Origin: Sphingomonas sp.
GTDB taxonomy: Bacteria > Pseudomonadota > Alphaproteobacteria > Sphingomonadales > Sphingomonadaceae
DNA: 8,541 bases
Reading direction: 5' to 3'
Assembly (NCBI GenBank): GCA_013812805.1
Contig: JACCSV010000343.1
Location: forward strand, 1 to 8,541
Shown: in pieces, positions 1-6,812 of the stretch
How the letters are laid out: each line of letters begins with the position of its first letter
Position numbering within the stretch: the stretch's first letter is position 1
The notes under the pieces: model-generated
Told to the model about the DNA's origin: nothing
Database searches by the model: none
What the model saw: only the letters and a program-made list of their open reading frames with translations
Made by a program: the position numbers and the translations under genes

Positions 1-35
1 CCGCGCATCCCTAATGGCGGCCGTCCGGCGTATGC

Positions 36-126
36 GGAGCGGTGGCCGAGTGGTCGAAGGCGCTCGCCTGGAAAGTGAGTATACGGCAAAACCGTATCGA
101 GGGTTCGAATCCCTCCCGCTCCGCCA
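36..126 (+). tRNA. tRNA-Ser (anticodon GGA), CCA encoded
   Basis: A complete class II tRNA can be folded by eye. The acceptor stem GGAGCGG (36-42) pairs with CCGCTCC (116-122), followed by discriminator G (123) and a genome-encoded CCA (124-126). The anticodon stem CTCGC (63-67) pairs with GTGAG (75-79) around the loop CTGGAAA, placing anticodon GGA at 70-72; it reads UCC and UCU serine codons. The long variable arm (about 80-98) forms a TACGG/CCGTA stem, the hallmark of tRNA-Ser. The T arm is GAGGG-TTCGAAT-CCCTC. The sequence looks typical of alphaproteobacteria. The gene converges on the hydrogenase operon and ends 144 bp from the hypE stop. Its promoter would lie mostly before base 1, and I see no clear terminator after it. 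Confidence 0.97.
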
Positions 127-270
127 CTCAAGCTTGTCGAGGCCGCGCCCGTACCATGATTCAGCATCAACCCTCGTGCGCCGTGGGTCGCGCGTTGCGA
201 ACGAATGATTTCGAGGCCTCGTTCTCAAGCCGGATACGTGACGCGATGCATTAGGCAGCTACGCGCCTTG

Positions 271-1338
271 TCAGCAAATCCTCGGCAGTTGTTCGCCGAT
301 CAGCATATCGACAATACGAGTCCCGCCAAAGGCGGTATTCATGACGACGGTTCCGCGCCGGTTGGTCGTCACCACGCCAATGATCGTCGCGGCCTCGCCG
401 CCGGGTTGGCTGCGCATCGCCGCGAGCGCGTCTTGCGCCTGCTCGTCCGGGACGAATGCGACAAGCAGGCCTTCGTTTGCGAGATAGAGCGGATCGAGCC
501 CCAGTATCTCGCAAAATCCGATCACGTCGCGTCGGATCGGGAGCGCCGTTTCCTCTAATGTAATGCCAACTTCGGCGGCTACCGCCATTTCGTTGAGCAC
601 TGCGGCAACGCCGCCCCGGGTTGCGTCGCGCAGAGCGCGCGTCGATGGCGCGGCATCCAGCAATGCGGCGACGAGAGAATGAAGCGGTCGACAATCGCTT
701 TCGACGGCCGTCTCCAATTCGACCTCGCCGCGAGCCGCAAGGATCGCCGCGCCATGCTCCCCCAGGCGTCCGTTGACCAGAACCCGGTCTCCCGGTTGGA
801 TCGCGCGCGCTGTCAGATCCAGGCCGGGTGGAATGACGCCAATGCCCGCGGTCGTTATGAACAGCTTGTCGGCTGCGCCACGCCCGACCACCTTGGTGTC
901 GCCGGTGACGATCGCGACGCCCGACGCATCCGCGGCCGCGCGCATCGAGGCGGCGATTTCGCGCAACGCCTCGACGTCGAACCCCTCCTCGATAATGAAG
1001 GCGGCGGACAGCCACAGCGGCGTTGCGCCGCCAACCGCGAGGTCGTTGACCGTGCCCCAAACGGCGAGCTTGCCGATATCGCCGCCGGGGAAGACGATCG
1101 GATCGACGACGAAGGAATCTGTGGTGAAGGCTATGCGGCCTCCGTCCGGCAGAAGTTCGGCCAAATCGAGCCGCGCCTGGTCCTCGAGTTCCCCCATTGC
1201 GGGATTTTCGAATGCGGCGATGAAGACGTCGTCGATGAGGTCGCGCATCGCCTTGCCGCCCCCGCCATGGGCGAGCGTCACCGTCTTTGCCTTAAGACGT
1301 CCGGAGCGCCGGAAAGGGAGGGGCGTGCGCCCTGCCAA
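271..1338 (-). CDS. hypE: Carbamoyl dehydratase HypE ([NiFe]-hydrogenase maturation)
   Basis: HypE takes the carbamoyl group made by HypF on its C-terminal cysteine and dehydrates it with ATP to a thiocyanate, the cyanide donor for the Fe(CN)2CO centre. The protein ends in PRIC, the diagnostic HypE tail whose last Cys (355) carries the carbamoyl group. Other family blocks are the N-terminal HGGGGK loop (24-29), TTDSFVVDP (72-80), GTVNDLAVGGA (95-105), VTGDTKVV (144-151) and RDATRGGV; together they form the PurM/AIRS-like ATP fold. It is the last gene of the operon, 8 bp after the hypD stop. The start is uncertain. The outermost start is TTG (1336-1338), giving 355 residues but with a poor ribosome site. 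GTG at 1279-1281 gives 336 residues, close to the usual HypE length, and has TAAGG 8 nt upstream. The 19-residue extension is basic and lacks recognisable HypE sequence. Confidence 0.97.
   Translation of the reverse strand: MAGRTPLPFRRSGRLKAKTVTLAHGGGGKAMRDLIDDVFIAAFENPAMGELEDQARLDLAELLPDGGRIAFTTDSFVVDPIVFPGGDIGKLAVWGTVNDLAVGGATPLWLSAAFIIEEGFDVEALREIAASMRAAADASGVAIVTGDTKVVGRGAADKLFITTAGIGVIPPGLDLTARAIQPGDRVLVNGRLGEHGAAILAARGEVELETAVESDCRPLHSLVAALLDAAPSTRALRDATRGGVAAVLNEMAVAAEVGITLEETALPIRRDVIGFCEILGLDPLYLANEGLLVAFVPDEQAQDALAAMRSQPGGEAATIIGVVTTNRRGTVVMNTAFGGTRIVDMLIGEQLPRIC
1290..1294 (-). promoter_or_regulatory. Possible ribosome binding site for an internal hypE GTG start
   Basis: On the minus strand this reads TAAGG, 8 nt before an in-frame GTG (1279-1281) that would start HypE one residue before TLAHGGGG. 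It is better spaced than anything before the outer TTG (1336-1338), so it argues for the shorter 336-residue protein. It is a short motif that could also occur by chance. Confidence 0.4.
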
Positions 1339-1346
1339 GGTGTCCG

Positions 1347-2483
1347 CTATGCCGGTTCGGCCAAACGGGCGCCGGCATATTGGTGGTACGCTGCGCAGGC
1401 GCCCTCGGATGAGACCATCAGCGCGCCGACCGGCGTTTCAGGATTGCAAACCGAACCGAACAGCGGACACCCGACTGGCTTCAGCAGCCCCTTCAGAACG
1501 TCGCCGCACCGGGCATTTAGCGGGTCGGCAATCTCCCGGCGCTTGCCGTAGCCGACATCGAACTTGCGCTCGGCGTCCCAGGCGAGGAAGGCAGCCCGCA
1601 TTTTGACGCCGGAGGCATCGATTTCGCCAAGGCCGCGCCACTCGAACTTGTCGCGGGGCTCGAACACGGCATTGATCGCCGCGAGCGCCTGCGGGTTGCC
1701 GTCGCGCGGCACGACGCGGCCATATTGGTTCTCGACCTCGGCCCGGCCCTCGGCGATTTGCGTCACTACCATCAGCACGGACTGAAGCAGATCGAGCGGC
1801 TCGAAGCCGGAGACGACGATTGGTTTGCCATAGTCGCGGACGATGAAATCGTATGGCCGTGTCCCAACCACCATGCTGACATGGCCGGGGCCGACGAAGC
1901 CGTCGAGCCGCATGTCGGGATCGTCGAGCAGCGCCTTGATCGGCTGCGGCACGGTGATGTGATTGCAAAACAGCGAGAAATTACCGATTCTCTCGCGCTG
2001 CGCCTGAAGCACGGTAAGCGCTGTCGAAGGCATCGTCGTCTCGAAGCCGAGCGCGAAGAAAACGACTTCCCGATCGGGGTTCTCGCGGGCGATGGTCAGC
2101 GCATCCAACGGCGAATAGACGAGCCGGATATCGGCGCCGTCCGCCTTGGCCTGGAGCAGGCTTTTCTTCGTGCCCGGAACGCGCATGGCATCGCCGAAAG
2201 TGGCGAAGATGACCTGCGGATGCTCGGCAATCTCGATGCAGTCGTCGACTCGCCCCATCGGCAGCACGCACACCGGGCAGCCGGGGCCGTGGATGAACTC
2301 GATCTCTTTGGGCACCAGCTCGTGCAGCCCGTAGCGGAAAATGGCGTGGGTATGACCGCCGCACACTTCCATGATGTGGAGCGGCCGGGCTGCGGTAGCC
2401 CCGGTTCGGCCGACGACGTCCCGAAGTTCGGCCAGAATGCCCTTGGCGAGCCCGGGATCGCGGAATTCATGGGCGTATTTCAT
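1347..2483 (-). CDS. hypD: HypD, Fe(CN)2CO assembly iron-sulfur protein
   Basis: HypD is the [4Fe-4S] partner of HypC; the pair holds the iron while CN and CO are attached. The 378 residues match the family length (about 370). C41 lies in CGGHTH, and C69 and C72 lie in GPGCPVC, the same positions as the essential cysteines of E. coli HypD. The four C-terminal cysteines that bind the cluster are visible as C326, C339, C346 (in VCNPE) and C363. GFVGPGHVSMVVG (195-207) and SGFEPLDLLQS (225-235) are further conserved blocks. I chose the ATG at 2481-2483 because the protein then begins MKYAHEFRDP as in homologues. That ATG overlaps the hypC stop in an ATGA, so translation is probably coupled. The frame stays open further upstream, but that part is hypC in another frame. 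A GGAA at 2489-2492 may assist initiation. Confidence 0.98.
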   Translation of the reverse strand: MKYAHEFRDPGLAKGILAELRDVVGRTGATAARPLHIMEVCGGHTHAIFRYGLHELVPKEIEFIHGPGCPVCVLPMGRVDDCIEIAEHPQVIFATFGDAMRVPGTKKSLLQAKADGADIRLVYSPLDALTIARENPDREVVFFALGFETTMPSTALTVLQAQRERIGNFSLFCNHITVPQPIKALLDDPDMRLDGFVGPGHVSMVVGTRPYDFIVRDYGKPIVVSGFEPLDLLQSVLMVVTQIAEGRAEVENQYGRVVPRDGNPQALAAINAVFEPRDKFEWRGLGEIDASGVKMRAAFLAWDAERKFDVGYGKRREIADPLNARCGDVLKGLLKPVGCPLFGSVCNPETPVGALMVSSEGACAAYHQYAGARLAEPA

Positions 2484-2764
2484 GGAAGTTCCGCCGACTG
2501 CCGCATCGAGGCGAGCTCGGCCTGCAGCTCGCCCATCGCCGTGAGCACCTTCAGCGTTTCGGCCGCTTCCGCCTCGTCGATGCGCGCCATCGCGAAGCCG
2601 ACATGGATCAGCACCCAATCGCCAATGCAGGCGTCGAGCGGGTGGGCATCGTCAACGATGCAGGTGACATTGACCTTCCGCCGCACGCCGGAGACTTCGG
2701 CCATAGCGAGCAGCAGCTCCCGGTCGATGATCTCGACGATCTGGCCGGGCACACCCAGGCACAT
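2480..2764 (-). CDS. hypC: HypC/HupF-family hydrogenase maturation chaperone
   Basis: HypC is a small OB-fold-like chaperone that binds HypD, holds the Fe(CN)2CO unit and docks on the hydrogenase large-subunit precursor. The protein starts MCLGVPGQIVEI; Cys2, which becomes N-terminal after methionine removal, is the essential iron and HypD contact. The blocks GVRRKVNV (26-33) and GDWVLIHVGFAM (48-59) are standard for the family. At 94 residues it is slightly longer than usual because of a helical, Glu/Ala-rich tail (about 62-94). The ATG start (2762-2764) has AGGAG 8 nt upstream, overlapping the end of hypF. The stop overlaps the hypD start by 4 bp, consistent with the HypC-HypD complex forming as the two are made. 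With one HypC gene in view, it presumably serves the hydrogenase encoded here. Confidence 0.97.
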   Translation of the reverse strand: MCLGVPGQIVEIIDRELLLAMAEVSGVRRKVNVTCIVDDAHPLDACIGDWVLIHVGFAMARIDEAEAAETLKVLTAMGELQAELASMRQSAELP

Positions 2765-2772
2765 GCCACATT

Positions 2773-2777
2773 CTCCT
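2773..2777 (-). promoter_or_regulatory. hypC ribosome binding site
   Basis: The minus strand reads AGGAG here, 8 nt before the hypC ATG and overlapping the hypF stop codon (TGA at 2777-2779). It is one of the best Shine-Dalgarno sites in the operon and fits the need for plenty of the small HypC protein. Confidence 0.8.
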
Positions 2778-5122
2778 CAGTCCGCATCGGCAAGGCTTTG
2801 CGCGGAGGCGACGGCCGCCTGGCCGAATGCGAGGCCGCCATCGTTGGTCGGCACCCTCGCATGAATCAGCACCTTTGCGCCACTGGCTTCGAGCCGGCGC
2901 TTGACCTCTTCCAAGACTATCCTGTTCTGGAAGCTTCCGCCAGAGAGGGCGACCGTCCTTTGAACAGCCTGCGCGCGCAGGATATCCGAGGCGAGACCGG
3001 CGACGGCGACGGCCAACCCCTTGTGGAATCGCGCGGAGATCATGGCGGCGGGCGTTTGCGCGGCCAGGTCTTTGAGCATCGCCTGCCACATCGATGCCGA
3101 TCCCAGCCGGATCATTCCGTCGGTCGCGGAGAGCTGGAATGGATAAGCGGCATCGTCCGGGGTGTCCGCCAGGAGACCGGCCGTTACCAGCGCCTCGAGC
3201 CGTGCCGCCGCCTCGCCCTCGTGGCTTTGCCGGTCGGCCGCGATGCCGAGCGCGCCGGCCACGGCATCGAACAGCCGGCCGCAGGAAGAGCTGAGCGGGG
3301 AATTGGTGGCTGAACGGATCATGCTGGCCAATGCGGCCACTGGCTTCGTTGCCAAATAGCGATGCAGCGCCGTCCCAGCGAACTCGCTCTCGAATTCGGC
3401 CCAGCTCATGGTCGCGAGTATATGAGCGAGTGTGTTGCGCCAGGGCTCGCGGACGGCGCTTGCCCCGCCCGGCATCGCGACCGGCTGAAGCGATCCCACG
3501 CGGCGATAGGATCGATAATCGGCGAGCAGGAATTCGCCGCCCCAGATTGTGCCGTCGTCGCCAAAGCCGGTACCGTCGAGGGCGATGCCGAGCACAACGG
3601 GCGTGTCGATTGGGACTTCATTGTCGGCGAGGCAGGCGGCGATATGCGCGTGGTGGTGCTGAACTTCGACAAGCTCCAGCCCGTCGGCCTCGGCCATCGC
3701 TTCGCCGAGCGTGCGCGACAGATAGTCGGGATGGCGATCGACTGCGTAGATGCGCGGCCGGTGGGCAAAGAGGTCACGATAGAGATCGAGGGTGCGCCGA
3801 TAATCGTCAAAGGTCGGCGCGTTTTCCAGATCGCCGAGATGCTGCGACAGGACGGCTTGGCCATTCATGGCGAGGCAGAAGGTCGCCTTGATCTCACCCC
3901 CCATTGCAAGCACGGGCGGCGCGTCCTTGAAGCCGTCGGGCAGAAGCAAGGGCGCCGGTGCAAAGCCGCGGGCGCGGCGAAGGATTGCAGGTCCGTCCGC
4001 CATCACCCGAACCACGGAATCATCGACCCGATTGACGATCGGCCGATCATGGCCGAGCATGAAGTCGGCGATGTCGGCGAGCCGCGCACGCGCCTCGGGC
4101 CCGTCGATACATTGCGGTTCGTCCGACCTGTTGCCGCTGGTCATCACGGCGGGCCGGGCGAGATCCCGCATCAGCAGATGATGCAGCGGCGTATAGGGCA
4201 GCATCACGCCCAGGCTTGAAAGACCGGGCGCTATCGCTTCCGGCAACCGGTGGCCCCCGCCTGTATCGAGCAGCAGGATCGGCGATTCGCGCGACTGGAG
4301 CAGGTCCGTCTCGGCAGCGTCCAGTGCGCAGTAACGGCGGACGACTTCGAGGTCCGGCATCATTACCGCGAATGCCTTGGCAAAACGGCGCTTGCGCTTG
4401 CGCAATTCACAAACGGCTTCGGGATTGGTGGCATCGCAGGCGAGATGGAAACCGCCAAGACCCTTTAGCGCGACGATGTGGCCACGCTCGATGAGGTCCG
4501 CTGTGGCGGTGATCGCGTCGGACCCCGACGGCAGGTCCACCGGGCATCCCTTGATCGTGGAAAGGGTGAGGCGCGGGCCGCAGATCGGGCAGGCGATCGG
4601 CTGGGCGTGGAAGCGGCGGTCGGCCGGATCCGAATATTCCTTTTGGCAGGCATCGCACATGACGAAGCCGCGCATCGTTGTGCTTGCGCGGTCATAAGGG
4701 GCGGCCTCGATGATGGTGAGGCGCGGCCCGCAGTGCGTGCAATTCGTGAAGGGATAGCGATAGCGCCTCTCGCTTGTGTCGATCACCTCGGCCAGACATT
4801 CTGCGCAGGTCGCCGCATCCGGGACGATGGCGGTGGCCATTACTCCCGTGCGGCTGTGGGCGATTCGAAATCCTTCGTAGCTGGCCGGTTCGCGCAGGAC
4901 GGTTTGCTCGATTGCGTCGATGCGCGCCAGCATCGGTGCCTCGTCAACCAGGCGACGGACGAACTTTGCGATGATTGTGTCCGGACCGGCGAGCCGGACG
5001 AGCACGCCTTCGGAGTCGTTGAGCACCTCGCCGGACAGCTCGAGATCGGTGGCAATGCGCCATACGGTCGGGCGAAAGCCGACACCCTGCACCATCCCCC
5101 TAACACGCAGCTCAACCGGCAT
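2777..5122 (-). CDS. hypF: Carbamoyltransferase HypF ([NiFe]-hydrogenase maturation)
   Basis: HypF turns carbamoyl phosphate and ATP into carbamoyl-adenylate and loads the carbamoyl group on HypE. All domains are present in 781 residues. An acylphosphatase domain (1-90) has the phosphate loop GVGFRP (13-18, R17) and N35. Two zinc-finger units follow: C106/C109/C128/C131 and C156/C159/C178/C181, each CxxC-x18-CxxC. A YrdC-like domain spans about 200-390. The Kae1-like carbamoyltransferase domain (about 405-781) has metal-binding HHHAH (489-493), ALDGTGFGDDG (514-524), LSGGSFQN (726-733) and VPTNDGGLAFGQ (757-768). I chose the ATG at 5120-5122, with GGAA 8 nt upstream; it overlaps the end of the protease gene by 11 bp. 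A TTG seven codons upstream (5143) would add residues not expected before the acylphosphatase domain. No active-site loss was seen. Confidence 0.98.
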   Translation of the reverse strand: MPVELRVRGMVQGVGFRPTVWRIATDLELSGEVLNDSEGVLVRLAGPDTIIAKFVRRLVDEAPMLARIDAIEQTVLREPASYEGFRIAHSRTGVMATAIVPDAATCAECLAEVIDTSERRYRYPFTNCTHCGPRLTIIEAAPYDRASTTMRGFVMCDACQKEYSDPADRRFHAQPIACPICGPRLTLSTIKGCPVDLPSGSDAITATADLIERGHIVALKGLGGFHLACDATNPEAVCELRKRKRRFAKAFAVMMPDLEVVRRYCALDAAETDLLQSRESPILLLDTGGGHRLPEAIAPGLSSLGVMLPYTPLHHLLMRDLARPAVMTSGNRSDEPQCIDGPEARARLADIADFMLGHDRPIVNRVDDSVVRVMADGPAILRRARGFAPAPLLLPDGFKDAPPVLAMGGEIKATFCLAMNGQAVLSQHLGDLENAPTFDDYRRTLDLYRDLFAHRPRIYAVDRHPDYLSRTLGEAMAEADGLELVEVQHHHAHIAACLADNEVPIDTPVVLGIALDGTGFGDDGTIWGGEFLLADYRSYRRVGSLQPVAMPGGASAVREPWRNTLAHILATMSWAEFESEFAGTALHRYLATKPVAALASMIRSATNSPLSSSCGRLFDAVAGALGIAADRQSHEGEAAARLEALVTAGLLADTPDDAAYPFQLSATDGMIRLGSASMWQAMLKDLAAQTPAAMISARFHKGLAVAVAGLASDILRAQAVQRTVALSGGSFQNRIVLEEVKRRLEASGAKVLIHARVPTNDGGLAFGQAAVASAQSLADAD

Positions 5123-5612
5123 TGACAATTTTCCGCAGGTCAAAGGCGAGTGCCGACGCCGCCTTCACCGCTTCGGGAATCGCTGCCTCGACGGCCGGAT
5201 GCACTGCAAGGCTGAAGCAATCCGCATCGGCCACCTGGCAGGCGACGATCCGGACCACGGCAGGAAGCACGCCGACCTCGCGCGCCAGGGTCAGGGCTCG
5301 AATCGGCAGGGCGTAGTGGGTCTCGGAGAAATAGTCGCGGCGCTCGGAATCGGAGAGGTCATCCAAATCTGGAAGGATCGGCTCCAGGACCATGACCCGG
5401 CCCGGCGCTTCCCCCCGATCGACCGCGTCGAACAGGATCACCGCATCGTAGCCGCGCATCAGTTCCTGAACCAGATGCATGCCCCCGATCCCGGTTTCCA
5501 GGCACCTGATATCGTCGGGGAGCGATTGTCGGCGGAAGGCGGCGAGTGCCCGGATGCCGAAACCGTCGTCACCCTTCAGCAAATTGCCGACTCCGGCCAC
5601 CAGGATGGGCAT
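5112..5612 (-). CDS. Hydrogenase maturation protease (peptidase family M52, HybD/HupD/HycI type)
   Basis: These nickel-sensing endopeptidases clip the C-terminal peptide from the large subunit after the active site is filled. At 166 residues it has the family length. The N-terminal motif GVGNLLKGDDGFG (7-19) carries an acidic metal ligand (D16, where E. coli HybD has E16). FDAVDRGEAPG (61-71) supplies the second acid (D62). H99, in SETHYALP (96-103), is the likely third ligand, matching H93 of HybD. The likely substrate is the large subunit in the same operon, whose DPCMPCTTH is followed by 22 residues. The ATG (5610-5612) is 11 bp after the Rieske gene stop, with only a G-rich stretch as ribosome site. 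Its end overlaps hypF by 11 bp. I leave the symbol empty because the hup/hya/hyb/hhy name depends on the hydrogenase class. Confidence 0.94.
   Translation of the reverse strand: MPILVAGVGNLLKGDDGFGIRALAAFRRQSLPDDIRCLETGIGGMHLVQELMRGYDAVILFDAVDRGEAPGRVMVLEPILPDLDDLSDSERRDYFSETHYALPIRALTLAREVGVLPAVVRIVACQVADADCFSLAVHPAVEAAIPEAVKAASALAFDLRKIVNAG
5131..5134 (-). promoter_or_regulatory. hypF ribosome binding site deciding the start
   Basis: The minus strand reads CGGAAAATTGTCA immediately before the ATG; the GGAA core lies 8 nt from the ATG at 5120-5122. This favours that ATG over the in-frame TTG at 5141-5143. Confidence 0.5.
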
Positions 5613-5623
5613 TGCCCGCCCGC

Positions 5624-6388
5624 TCAGAAGGCAGGCAGACGCGGCTCGAACGGAATGCCGAAGCCGATCAGCAGCCGGTTGCGATCATCGCGGCGCACCG
5701 GCAGGCAGGTTAGCTGCGGGCCGCCGCCGAGCCGGGCGCCGTTGCGTATGTCGTAGATGCAGCCATCGCCATGGGGGCAGGCCCAGCTATAGTTGGACAG
5801 AGCGCCGACGAGCATTGCAGCATCGTGGTGAGGACAGCGCGCGACGGCGGCGAAGGTCTCGCCGCGAACTTCGGCGATGAGGACCGGACCTTCGTCAAAG
5901 CGACAGATCTCCGCCTGGCCTGAAGTCAGCGCATCGGCGAGCGGAGCGGGCGTCCAATGCGGCGGCTCTTCGGGACGCTCCGCCGCCACCGGCGGCTCGG
6001 TCATGCCTGGCCTGCCGGATCCTGGCGGCTCCTCCTCTCCGTCCTTCGGCATGAAATCCCAAACCTTCGCGCAGGCAGGCCTGGCGGGCGGCAGCAGATC
6101 GTACATTCCCATCAATGTCCTAATCGTCGGGTCGGTCACGACCTGCTCGAGGACTCCTTCCTTGAACAGCCGGACCAGCCGGTGCAGCGCCTCGCGGTGG
6201 ATCGCGTCGATTGCGTCCAGCGCGCCGAAGACCTGACCGCGCACATCGGCGTCGCCGATCCGTTCAAGCTCCTCGATCATAACGCTTGCCTCAGCGACCA
6301 GCGAGTCCCACTCGGCATTGGTCCGAAAGCCGACCAGCGGCTGCGGCGGCTCGCCATCCGAAGTGGGCGCCGCTTCCCGCTCAGCCAT
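5624..6388 (-). CDS. Rieske-type [2Fe-2S] protein with helical N-terminal region, hydrogenase-associated
   Basis: The 254-residue protein has two parts. Residues 20-100 are helical (DAIDAIHREALHRLVRLFKE at 58-77, DPTIRTLMGMYDLLP at 86-100); I recall similar regions in NifU/Rieske-type proteins of high-affinity hydrogenase operons. After a Pro/Glu-rich linker (about 112-148) comes a Rieske-like ferredoxin domain (150-254). Its cluster candidates are C185-P-H187-H188 and C204-P-H206-G-D-G-C210. The second motif is not the standard CPxHG: one residue is missing between C204 and the His, and an extra Cys follows. There is no signal peptide or membrane segment, so it is probably cytoplasmic. Its likely role is electron transfer for the hydrogenase, or a role in cluster supply. 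The chosen ATG (6386-6388) overlaps the upstream stop by 8 bp; an ATG at 6410-6412 would add eight residues. Rieske-type proteins named HucE/HhyE in mycobacterial hydrogenase loci are the closest parallels I know. Confidence 0.85.
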   Translation of the reverse strand: MAEREAAPTSDGEPPQPLVGFRTNAEWDSLVAEASVMIEELERIGDADVRGQVFGALDAIDAIHREALHRLVRLFKEGVLEQVVTDPTIRTLMGMYDLLPPARPACAKVWDFMPKDGEEEPPGSGRPGMTEPPVAAERPEEPPHWTPAPLADALTSGQAEICRFDEGPVLIAEVRGETFAAVARCPHHDAAMLVGALSNYSWACPHGDGCIYDIRNGARLGGGPQLTCLPVRRDDRNRLLIGFGIPFEPRLPAF

Positions 6389-6788
6389 GGTGCGCCCGGC
6401 CGTGACCGGCATGCGCCTGATGGTGTTCGCACGGTTCGTCCCCGTCGCAGCAGCCGTCCTGGCACTCGCCGTGGCCAGGCTGCTGGAAATCGGTGAAGGT
6501 CTCGACGAACATTCGGGCGGCCTTGCGCCTGCCCTCCGGAGTGAAGTCATAACCCGGATCGGCGCGCCGGAGGTCGCCGGTTTCCACAAGCTCGTCGAAG
6601 GTGGTCGCGATCAGGGATGACTCGGATTGGAGGAACGGCATCACTGCTTCGGGCGTGAGTGCGGCGCCGAATCCCTCGCCTTGATACCAATAGCTGATCT
6701 GCAGGATCTCCTCACGCTGCTTCAGCCGCTCGAGCGCGAATTGCCCGGCCTCCCGTCCTGTCTTTCGCGCCACTTCGGAGTGCGCCAT
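6381..6788 (-). CDS. Small winged-helix-like protein with Cys/His-rich tail, hydrogenase-associated, function unknown
   Basis: I do not recognise a named family. The 135-residue product has an N-terminal helical, charged part (1-30). A region resembling a winged helix follows (about 27-95: EILQISYWYQGEGFG, then LTPEAVMPFL, a helix, and GYDFTPEGRRKAARMF as wing and final helix). The tail (104-135) is packed with possible metal ligands: Cys 109, 113, 114, 120 and His 106, 122, 123, 126, 129, 133, 134. It could bind nickel, iron or zinc as a chaperone or sensor, or help a maturation step; both ideas are inference. No membrane segment or signal peptide is visible. The ATG (6786-6788) is preferred over a TTG seven codons upstream because AAGGA lies 7 nt before it. 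It starts 24 bp after the preceding gene and its stop overlaps the Rieske gene by 8 bp. Confidence 0.85.
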   Translation of the reverse strand: MAHSEVARKTGREAGQFALERLKQREEILQISYWYQGEGFGAALTPEAVMPFLQSESSLIATTFDELVETGDLRRADPGYDFTPEGRRKAARMFVETFTDFQQPGHGECQDGCCDGDEPCEHHQAHAGHGRAHHG

Positions 6789-6795
6789 CGCGGCG

Positions 6796-6800
6796 TCCTT
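6796..6800 (-). promoter_or_regulatory. Ribosome binding site deciding the start of the winged-helix gene
   Basis: The minus strand reads AAGGA, 7 nt before the ATG at 6786-6788. It falls inside the coding frame that would follow a TTG start at 6807-6809, so it supports the shorter, 135-residue protein. Confidence 0.7.
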
Positions 6801-6812
6801 TCCTGCCAACCC

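Noticed and set aside
127..270. Intrinsic terminator between tRNA-Ser and hypE, including the palindrome CGAGGCCTCG (212-221) and GAACGA/TCGTTC (199-204, 219-224)
   Set aside because: The perfect palindrome has no loop, the other pairing is short with a wide loop, and no T-run follows on either strand, so I cannot call a terminator.
679..1606. Overlapping plus-strand frames (277 and 290 codons) opposite hypE and the end of hypD
   Set aside because: Antisense to conserved HypE sequence through to its PRIC tail; the products look like low-complexity, Arg-rich shadow translations.
1725..2864. Long plus-strand open frame (379 codons) across hypD and hypC
   Set aside because: It is antisense to clearly conserved hyp genes, shows no recognisable domain, and long antisense frames are expected in GC-rich coding DNA.
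3362..4219. Plus-strand open frame of 285 codons inside hypF
   Set aside because: It is the antisense shadow of the YrdC-like and Kae1-like domains of hypF, whose conserved motifs fix the true frame.
5143..5612. Upstream TTG start for hypF (5141-5143)
   Set aside because: It would add seven residues before the acylphosphatase domain; the ATG at 5120-5122 has a ribosome site and the expected N-terminus.
6389..6589. 67-residue N-terminal extension of the Rieske protein
   Set aside because: This stretch is antisense-free but codes for the winged-helix gene in another frame; the extension is Ser/Arg-rich low-complexity sequence, and an ATG at the gene junction gives a normal overlap.
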